From Clarireedia homoeocarpa (taxonomy: Eukaryota > Ascomycota > Leotiomycetes > Helotiales > Rutstroemiaceae), in the NCBI GenBank assembly GCA_001465935.1, contig LNKV01000021.1, positions 156,501 to 220,500 on the forward strand: DNA of 64,000 nt, in the 5' to 3' direction. Made by a program: the position numbers and the translations under genes. How positions within the stretch are numbered: the stretch's first letter is position 1; every line of letters begins with the position of its first letter. Shown one piece after another: positions 56,174 to 64,000 of this stretch. The notes under the pieces are model-generated. The model ran no database searches, was not told the origin of the DNA, and was given only the letters and a program-made list of their open reading frames with translations.

Positions 56174-57695
56174 TTTCAGGGGATGAAGTATGAATTAGAG
56201 ATGCTGCGGAAGTTTTGTAGCTGGCCGGCACGGAACTATCGGTAGCGTCGTAGATCACTATCCAAACCTAACGGTTCCCGAGACAACGAGAGCCATTAGT
56301 TGCAGCAATACGAGCAGTTGCAGCAATACGAGATACGAGCTCCGATACATGTGTCGTGGCCATGCCTCACCGACTAAGAAATGTTTCCGGATGAAACGCT
56401 GACGGCCCATGCCCTCGAACTTAAATATAACGCTACTCTTCACTAAGCGCAATGATTCCTGCCTTGGGCCCTTGGAACGTCTACTTCAAGGGTAGATATC
56501 GCATTCTTGTCCCTGAGATGGGGACTGGATATTCAACGAATTTTCTGATATTGTTGATTAAAGAAGGACTACTTTGTATTATCGTCGCAATTCGAGGTCG
56601 ACGTTGATTTACTGTGGGAGCCATTGTTCCCGCCGATGCTCTGGCTCTGATGGTCTCCAGCAATCCAAAAATTCTCTGTGCATTTCATCTCATTTGATTT
56701 GATTAGAAGATTACTTTATCAACAGAGAACAGGAGTCGAGTGACTATACATACCTCCATGCCGTCCATTTTTTCTTCGGGCGTTGGTTTTGCAACATGCG
56801 AGTTAAGTTATCCAAGGCCTCTGATTCATTGCTGCGAGCGAAAATGGTTCGCCAAATCGCGGTTCCGGTTCATATGGGTTCTTGGCAATGGGAGAATCTT
56901 CGTAACATTCTTTGGGTCTTTGCTCTTCTCGGTATTTCTTATCTCGGAGTCGAATCTTCTGAATCTGGGCTTCGGAAAGGCCTACGCCTGGTGAGTCGTT
57001 GGATTCATCATGCCGTCATCGCCTGGCTGCTACCGCTCCACCAATAATCATATTGAAGAATAGGAGAGTAGAAAGTAAGATCAACGGCTCATAGGTTGGC
57101 GGTTTGAGTTATTGCTCAAAAGATAGAAGAATGAGGAGTGTATAAAATAGAAATAATTCCATTGAGTAACTTACTTTGGTACTAAATTATGTTTACGAGT
57201 AGTAGAGTTAGACGACTCAAATTACGATGCCGTCTAGTCATAACCGTCATAGCACACCAAATACCGTAAGGATTCTTGACGTATTCGAGCAAAAGTCTCT
57301 CTCTTCGAGTACTCTCAACTTTTTCTTGAAAATCTCAATAAGATATCCGCAGATAATACTGAAGCTATTTTAAGTCAAAAACACATTCACAGTTTACTAG
57401 AGTAGAAAATATTGAGCAATCAATTTTTTGACAATATTTTGAAGTTTGGGTATGCGTTTTTATCAATCAACATGACACGGTATATATTCACTTCTCGCAC
57501 ACACTTGCTCAGTCAGATGTATAAAAAAAATGTTACTATGTATATATCTATAAGTGAAATTAAATTCGTCCATCAATCTATGCAACCTCGATGAACATAA
57601 AGAGCAATCAGGGGGCCGACCGGCCAACCAACCAATAAGCCAATCCCCGTACTCAAGAATTGAAAAAGACAACCCAACCAACCCAACCTAATCTT
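56174..57695. other. Intergenic region with one cryptic coding-like stretch
   Basis: 1.5 kb. On the minus strand, about 57000-56806, a frame of roughly 65 codons reads GLSEAQIQKIRLRDKKYREE, then a Pro/Glu-rich stretch (NPYEPEPRFGEPFSLAAMNQ) to a stop. It has no ATG in place and no recognised family; it may be an exon or a gene remnant. The rest is AT-rich with no coding signal. Confidence 0.35.
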
Positions 57696-59305
57696 CTACT
57701 CAGCATCACAAGTGTCGTCCTCATCAATTTCTTCAGCTGGAGGAGCTGTGAGCACGGGAGCAGCAGCCGAGCTAGTTGATGTCGCGACCTTGGAAACCGT
57801 CTGCAGCGTAGTCGGAGACGCGGTGGACAGGGCAGTCGTGGAAGCAATGTGAGATTTGCCCGATGTATTGAATGTGATGACCGTAGAAGAAGCAGCAGAG
57901 GAAGAAGAGGAGGAGGAGGGGGTTTCGGATGAAACTGCCTTCGAGCTGGCGACAGTTGAGCTCTTCACAGCGGCCGCGGAGGAAGTAGATGAGTTCTTAG
58001 CTCCTGCTACCGTTGTTGTGCTTGAGCCTGACGAGGACAATTTGCCCACGCCCGCATTAGCCAAGACGTATTTCGGCACATCCGCAGCAGCCATAGGGAC
58101 GATGGGGGAATCAGCCTCCTTCTTGGCAATAGTTGCGAGTAAGCTTGAGGAAGTGTAGTCTGCGAATTTTCCTGAATCGACAAGGGTATTTGCTTGGCAG
58201 GTTTGCCCCATCGCGGAAGAACAGGTGCTTGCAGATCCCGAAGCCATATGGAAGAGATATCCACCATCAGAAGCAGTCTGGGTCGTGATTGGCGTGGTGA
58301 CATTATCGAAGTAGTTACCCTCAATAAGAACGTTTCCTCCCTCAGCAACATCGAAATCGTGACCAGTGACATTGTAGAAGTAGTTGTTGACCGCATGCAT
58401 GAAAATAGAGCCCGACCCTCCGACTTTGGGCGCGCGGCCGGAAACGGTGTGGATGTAGTTGTTTACGAGAGTGATGTAGTCTGCTGCGCCGAGGAAGAGC
58501 ATTGTCCAGTAGTGGTGACCGTTGCAGCTGGCGGACCAGGATGTGGTACCGTCGAACTCGTTGTTAGAGATGGTTACGCGGCCGGCGGCTTCGTAGCCTG
58601 TAACGATCATTTGGCGACCGGTGAGGGAGAATTTGCAGTGGTCAATCCAGATCAAGTCGGTGCCGACCTGAGGGGATGGTTAGGTCCATTTTACAGTCTG
58701 GAGTGCAGAGGAGAGACCGTGCTTACAAGAGTGATCAAGTCACCTCCCCAGATGTATTGAGGATTGAGATAGGTAAGATGGACGTTCTGAATAATGACGT
58801 TGGAGACGCCTGCAAGACGTAGACCTCGTCCCTTGATGACAGCTCCACTACCCACACCAACGATACTCTTGTTGCCTGCTACGGCGATTCCAGTGACACC
58901 GGCCTTGTCGTATGTAACTTGTACTGATGGGGAACTACCACACCAATTGTTGGCAGCGTTGATGGTATTTTGGCCCGCCGAGCCACAAGTATTACTCGAT
59001 GGAATACAACCAGTTTCGGTTGTGGTGCCCATGGAGCCGGTAAAGTCGAACTCCTTCGTAATCAGGATAACACGTGGGGTCGAATCTGTGAGGTAGGTGA
59101 GGAGTCTGGTGTGGGCTATTAGTTTCAGGGCTTCCAAATTGAGACCTACATTTGAAACTTACTCATCAGTGGTAGTAGGTGTGACAGGCGTAGCGTCACC
59201 ACCACCAGTTACACCATAAGCAACTCCAGTAGCAGCACCAGTAACGCCTGCGCCCTGGACTAAAGGAAGCAGAGCCGCAGCGGCCCAGAAAAGGAATGAA
59301 TGCAT
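57696..59305 (-). CDS. Secreted pectin lyase (PL1) with long Ser/Thr-rich C-terminal extension
   Basis: Exons 59163-59305, 58727-59105 and 57696-58667 give 497 aa. The signal peptide is MHSFLFWAAAALLPLVQGAG. The parallel beta-helix domain (to about 350) shows pectin-lyase features: IKGRGLRLAGVSNVIIQNVH, GGDLITLVGTDLIWIDHC, GRQMIVTGYEAAGRVTISNN, and HTVSGRAPKVGG with the catalytic Arg. The enzyme cleaves methyl-esterified pectin by beta-elimination in plant cell walls. Typical family members end near 380 residues. This one continues with a Ser/Thr/Ala-rich tail of about 140 residues ending EEIDEDDTCDAE. The tail has mucin-like composition and no evident C-terminal GPI-anchor hydrophobic end. 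Wall association or a glycosylated stalk is inference. Confidence 0.92.
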
Positions 59306-61494
59306 GGTTGAGAAAGAGGAAAAATATAAACGAGAGACGAGTATGTACGAGGGTGTACAAGAAGGCGATGGAGAAAATAAGCTTGAATTCTGGAGTGAAG
59401 AGGCTTACTTATAACACAGCACTACCCGCCGCTTGAAAAGCAGGTTGATAGTGGCCATGCAAAACAAAACACCAAATGCATAAACACTGTATCTTTAATC
59501 CTCCAGCGAATCCTGCAGCTTACTCCTAGAGAATACACATCACCAGAAGCAGTGATCTCCAAATCATCGCATGAGCCAATTTCTCAAAAGCATTTCACAC
59601 CTGCACTCGCAGAATCAAAAGTAAACGCCACTCCCACTCTAGAAGTTCTACGTATCCATCCATCGAGCGCTTAACATAAGACGAACGCTTTCGGAAGGGG
59701 ATTTCCTGTTTCGATCGTACAATATAGATAGAGTCGTGACCATGCCTTCATTTGGTATATTGCAACCTGCTCGGAGAGAACGCACGTACTGGATTCATTA
59801 GACTTAACAGATCCATCCCATCACGTCGGGTGGACGACAAGGACTAGGTCGACATGGTCAGTTGGATAAAGATTGCCGGGATCTATCTATCTAGCCAGCT
59901 AGCAGCAGTCAAAGTACTTACCGCAGGAGGGCATTGCTCTCACCTCTCACCCCCTGACCTGGAAGAGCTCCTCGGCACTGGACTCCGTCCTTTGCTGCAA
60001 ACCTCCACAGTTGAGTGTGGATCTCGCATCTGATCGGTGTACTGTACATACAGCACCCTACTGTATACGGGAGGGAGAGCGTCTGTCGGCTGTATATATA
60101 TATATAGATAGCAAGCACTGACTGCACTGTCCAACTGTTCTGGTTAAACACTAGACTACTTCGTAGGTAAGAGTAGGGCGCTAAGAAGGAAATTCTACAG
60201 TGCAAATAGTGGTGGGTGAGAGATCCCGTGACCCCCTGTGCACGACTCCAGGCTTGAATATGTATCTTGGGATTGGAGTTATTTGTGGGAAATTTCCGAG
60301 CACACAGAATTGAGGCCGCTATATCATATGACTCAAATTCTAGCTATTATTCTATCTATCACTCTATGTATATATGTATATATGTATATACATCTACGGA
60401 GTATCTATCCTCAGTCTAGTAGCTCAAGCAGTACATGCATCTTCCACTACTTCCTACGAGCTTGCCATACCATAAGTACCATCTATCTGTATCCAAATCA
60501 CATCTAGCCCAGGATTTAGGAAATGTTCGGATGACGAGGCCATGGAATATCTTGAGCACACGCCCTTTCGTCCATAATACCAGCTCCGCCGAGTTCCAGG
60601 CACCGTCTAAGGAAGTCTGAGAACGGTTTGTCAATGTCTCCCTATGGATGACCAGAAACAATTACCCGACGCCACCAGAGGCTTGCAGACGTGCGTGAAT
60701 TGAATCTAAACCTTCCATTCCCACCGATAGGGTCGTCTTTTGAGATCTCTGTTCCAAAATCGCATCTTTGGAATCCTTTTCGTACAATCAGATGTATCAA
60801 CGTCAAGAAAAGAATACCATCCGAATTCGAAGTCTATAGTTGCTCTTGGATTAAGGGCTTCGGGGCTCCAACCAGCCAGACTTTGAAAACAGTCAGCCTG
60901 TCTGCTACCCAAACTCCCAAGCCAGATAACCAGTTCTTTCCCCCTCTCCACAGACTCAAGCCGCCATCGTCAAATCTTCTTTGATCTCAAGATCTCCAAC
61001 CCGTTGGTATTTGTTGATATTCGGGGTGAAAGTTCTCGATATGGTATTGTAAATGGTGAGTGCGTTGATTCGTTCTATACCTAACCGTCTCATAACCACC
61101 GTCCCGAGTATTATGATCACGCCTAGAACGAGGGTAGGAATGACGTCTAACATGCCGAGCTTGCACCCTAGGAGTTTGTTTGGCTAGTATGATTGTGTCT
61201 GCTGAAAAATATGGATTTTAAAAGCTGCCAGAGCCATCATTATATACTTATCACCAGATGAACGGGACTTTCAGCTTAGCTCATAACTCTGAAGCCGTGG
61301 TGATAGCTTTTCATATCAGCTGTGGCTTGGCGTTTATTTGCTGTCGAGGTTATACAAGCCTAGGGATCTAATTCTGCACCCTAATGTCAATGGTGGAAAG
61401 TGGAATAGCTGTAGGTAACATGACGGAATCCGTGCGACGTGATATGCATAATCGTAGTCCTCCGAGCCGACCTACCACAGGAGAAATCTGCAGA
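59306..61494. other. Intergenic region with one possible small gene
   Basis: 2.2 kb without a well-supported gene. It contains TA and TATG/GTATA repeats (about 60090-60108 and 60360-60392). A possible 65-residue protein at 60956-61153 is listed separately. Confidence 0.5.
60956..61153 (-). CDS. Possible small membrane protein of 65 aa
   Basis: ATG to TGA encodes MLDVIPTLVLGVIIILGTVV, then MRRLGIERINALTIYNT and a polar tail (KYQRVGDLEIKEDLTMAA). One clean membrane helix at the N-terminus is followed by a basic and then mixed-charge region. It has no recognised family and no visible introns. It may be real, as small single-pass proteins are common, or a chance frame. Confidence 0.35.
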   Translation of the reverse strand: MLDVIPTLVLGVIIILGTVVMRRLGIERINALTIYNTISRTFTPNINKYQRVGDLEIKEDLTMAA

Positions 61495-62388
61495 TCATGC
61501 AGCGCTCTTGTGTTCCTGTCTCTCCGCAAACATTGGATTTAGGATCTTAGCCACCGCTTCCGCTGTGGTGAAAAGTACCCCACCACTCAACACCGTTCTC
61601 GACAATCTCATAACGGTGCCCCTCCAGAACCCTCTGACCCCGCCATCTTTTATGATACTCGCGATAGCTTGTGTAGTCGTGGTCGCTTTCGCAGACTGAC
61701 TTCTCGTCTTGATTGTATCAAAAGGCTGCGTAGCCAACGTCGTAATCACACCTGCCACCGCTCCGTTTGCGAAATTAACCACCGTGTTCTGCGGGATATC
61801 TCGCACAACCTCAAAATCCTTGATGATGTTGTACGAGCCCATTCGAAACGATGTCGCCGATGCTTGCTTGAGCGTCGTACCAATGAACCCACGGTACAGG
61901 CCAATGATTCCGTCTTCTTTCCATATCGTGCGTATGCAATGCACGGCGGAGGTGTAGCTTTTCGTGGATCGGGCATCATCGATAAGCGCAGTCTTGATCC
62001 GTTCTGTAGGTGTGACGGCGAAAATGCTCGCTGCGACTCCTGCCGCCATACCCGCTAACATGTTTCTTCCAGGTGACAAGACGCCCGTCTGCTCGTCTCT
62101 GAAAGCATTTTTGATGCTGTCGAATGACGCGAATCGCACGGCGTCTTTCGCAACGGATCCCACAACTAGCGCGCCACAACCTTTATATAAAGCTCTCAGC
62201 CCTTCCTGCTGGTATACTTGGATTACGATCCGGAAGGGGTTTCGTGGTAGCTTGGCTTCGTTGTGAAGCTGCACTCGAGTTTTTGCAAACTCGAAAGGGT
62301 ACGTAACTGCTCCTTCTACCCCTCCAGCAATTCCACCAGAGAGGACCGAAACAATTGGAGGTGTAGCAGCGTTACCGTGGCCACTCAT
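61495..62388 (-). CDS. CTP1: Mitochondrial tricarboxylate (citrate) carrier
   Basis: An intronless gene of 297 aa, the standard length for mitochondrial carriers. Three tandem Solcar repeats each carry the PX(D/E)XX(K/R) signature: PFEFAKTRVQ, PTERIKTALI and PFDTIKTRSQ. Diagnostic citrate-carrier segments include GGIAGGVEGAVTYPFEFAKT, KDAVRFASFDSIKN and GFIGTTLKQASATSFRMGSY. The protein exchanges mitochondrial citrate for cytosolic malate across the inner membrane, supplying acetyl-CoA for lipid synthesis. The start MSGHGNAATPP is the first ATG before the first repeat. Confidence 0.93.
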   Translation of the reverse strand: MSGHGNAATPPIVSVLSGGIAGGVEGAVTYPFEFAKTRVQLHNEAKLPRNPFRIVIQVYQQEGLRALYKGCGALVVGSVAKDAVRFASFDSIKNAFRDEQTGVLSPGRNMLAGMAAGVAASIFAVTPTERIKTALIDDARSTKSYTSAVHCIRTIWKEDGIIGLYRGFIGTTLKQASATSFRMGSYNIIKDFEVVRDIPQNTVVNFANGAVAGVITTLATQPFDTIKTRSQSAKATTTTQAIASIIKDGGVRGFWRGTVMRLSRTVLSGGVLFTTAEAVAKILNPMFAERQEHKSAA

Positions 62389-63006
62389 TATGAGCGAATT
62401 ATTCTACGAGACATAAAAAATATTTTTAAAACACAGGTCCCAGAGGCTCAGATATTTCAGTATTTATTTGGCTGAAAAGCCGCGGGTACTTATTCTACCA
62501 GTATGACGTAGTAAAATTATGAGGATCCGCAGCATTATGAGTGACGAGCAACGCAATTCATCTTAACTTCTTTGTTAATTCTGATATGCACATTAAGGGA
62601 GAGATTTGTAATTAACTATCACAGAGACTACTGGGTTCTCAACGATTGAGATACCCAGTGAGTAAGAACACCTAGATACCCTGAGGAGGACTTACTCCGC
62701 ACAACGTTGTTGAAATTGGCAAATCAACAATATTCTCTACATTACATCAGCGGGGGTTAAGTCTTCCCCTTTGAAATTTATTCTTAACTTTCCACTATAC
62801 GTCTTCCTACTGCAGAGGCTGTTGTATTGCGTTATGTTCCACACTATCTCACAGAACGAAGTTGGGGATTTATTTGGCCATTGCTACAGTAGCTAGAGCA
62901 TCTTGCAAAGTATTTCAACAAGTATCAGCGTTCAAGCCATGATCGCCTAGGTTCAGGCCGTTTATTTCAGAAGTTTGCACCATGATACTTCACAGCATAC
63001 CTTTCC
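62389..63006. other. Intergenic region
   Basis: 618 bp, AT-rich, with no gene seen. It lies between the citrate-carrier start (-) and the kinase stop (-). Confidence 0.5.
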
Positions 63007-64000
63007 TTAGACTTCCTTGCTTTTCTGTTCCTTTACTTCATCGATACAATCCTTGAAGAACTTGGCAGAACAGTACATCGGTAACTTCTCCGAAGCAGTA
63101 TTATGGATTAGTTGGTCCTCAAGGTCAGCGATCCTTCTCTCCACGGTCCTAATCGACAGACTGTTTCCGTTCAAATTTGACATGGTCGTCTTGTTCCCAT
63201 GATCGGGGCGGGCAAGTGAGTCGACTTGCTGAACGGGCTTTCGCTTCGAATCAATTGACTTTCCGAACATATCACTACCATGAGTAGATCGAATTCGCAG
63301 GCGCTTTGGTCGTTCGGCATCATGTTCCGAGCCAGACTCGTGCTGGTGCCCTTCTGGGGCAAGGAATTGTACACCAGATTTATTCAGTTCTTCGAGAACT
63401 CGCAGACGCTTAGAGGGAGACCTGGTTATCAGATGACGATTTAAGCTAAAGTAGGGTGATGAAGAGGCGTCAGGCAATCTTTTCCGAATTTTGACTCCAG
63501 CAGATTCTTGAGCCTCTTTATCATGGGTTGGAATATGTTCAAGGATATCTTTGGCTTCTCGTGGTTTCCAGAACCTGGTCGCTCGTTCGTATGCGTATTC
63601 CATTTCTTTCGCTTCTCTTGCAGGCTTTTTGTACCATGGATGAATCACAGCCTGGGCAGCAGACATGCGATGCCCTGGCTCGGTAGCGAGGAGACGGCGG
63701 AGGAAGTCCCGAACTCTCGAAGACAGGTAACTCCACTTCTGTGCCGCTAGTTCTTCGTCGGCAGAGAGAAACTCCCTCGCAATTTGAATTGCCTCTAGTT
63801 GAGACAAAGTACCTCGAGGCACTGTTGTTTCTCCAGTAAGCAACGTCCATGTTAACATGCCGAAAGACCACATATCTGCAGCCAATGTGTAGCCTCGACT
63901 CTTGCCAATACTTGTGATTTCACTGTTCATAGATCAGCACAGAGCATAAACAGAGCATACTGAACTTACGGTGCAGCATACCCTTCTGTGCCCACCGTGG
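63007..64000 (-). CDS. Chk2/Dun1/Mek1-like protein kinase, C-terminal part (truncated by window edge)
   Basis: Exons 63970-64000 (partial) and 63007-63922 are joined by a GT-AG intron. The reading starts at VGTEGYAAPE (the activation-segment APE motif) and goes on through YTLAADMWSFGMLTWTLLTG and HRMSAAQAVIHPWY to the end of the kinase domain. A C-terminal extension of about 190 residues has basic clusters (KIRKRLPDAS, SKRLRVLEEL, KRLRIRSTH) likely to act as nuclear signals, and a short coiled-coil-like end. GTEGYAAPE with this C-lobe resembles the CAMK-group checkpoint kinases (Rad53/Dun1/Mek1). Without the N-terminal FHA region, which lies outside the window, the exact orthologue is uncertain. 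Confidence 0.82.

Noticed and set aside
1..64000. tRNA or rRNA genes
   Set aside because: I looked for T-loop (GGTTCRANYCC) and 5S-like internal promoter patterns. A few partial matches, such as near 30370 and 36490, lack the accompanying stems.

Overview
The window is nuclear DNA of a filamentous ascomycete. Most genes are split by short (about 45-100 bp) GT-AG introns with CTRAY-type branch points, and the proteins are typical of Pezizomycotina (velvet factor, GH47 mannosidase, pectin lyase, UstYa-family oxidase). Pectin lyase, a Cys-type isocitrate-lyase/PEP-mutase superfamily enzyme and AT-rich, C-to-T-decayed repeats suggest a plant-associated Leotiomycete (Sclerotiniaceae-like); that placement is inference.

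Layout. 1-3.5 kb: the 3' part of a velvet regulator and a complete CTP synthase whose third intron appears to be AT-AC. 4.1-14.3 kb: a compact candidate RiPP locus made of an ABCC transporter (+), a UstYa/DUF3328 oxidase (-), and a secreted Kex2-type repeat precursor (+) with 24 copies of DASNLY separated by RRGEDQ. The oxidase and precursor are divergent and share a 2.15-kb intergenic region that carries a 424-bp hAT-like MITE. 14.3-20 kb: long non-coding stretch. 20-21.2 kb: NC2-alpha/Bur6. 21.2-31.9 kb: a gene-poor block with microsatellites, foldback MITEs, a TA-flanked MITE and decayed ORFs.

31.9-40.3 kb: DUF1275 membrane protein, ICL/PEP-mutase family lyase, RidA-like protein and an MDR oxidoreductase. 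40.3-41.9 kb: AT-rich relic containing an integrase-core fragment. 41.9-53.4 kb: housekeeping genes (Tlg2 syntaxin, calmodulin, GH47 alpha-mannosidase, haspin kinase, CCDC47-like ER protein, D-arabinitol-dehydrogenase-like SDR). 54.4-64 kb: GH13 alpha-amylase without a signal peptide, pectin lyase with a long Ser/Thr-rich tail, mitochondrial citrate carrier, and the 3' part of a Chk2/Dun1-like kinase.

How the genes work together. The strongest novel candidate is 4.1-14.3 kb. The precursor would enter the secretory pathway, be cut after each Arg-Arg by Kex2 and trimmed by Kex1 to about 23 copies of a ten-residue Tyr-ending peptide. The UstYa enzyme could crosslink that peptide and the ABCC pump could move it. 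The other genes look like ordinary dispersed core or accessory metabolism. All exon boundaries were derived by eye from reading frames and splice signals.
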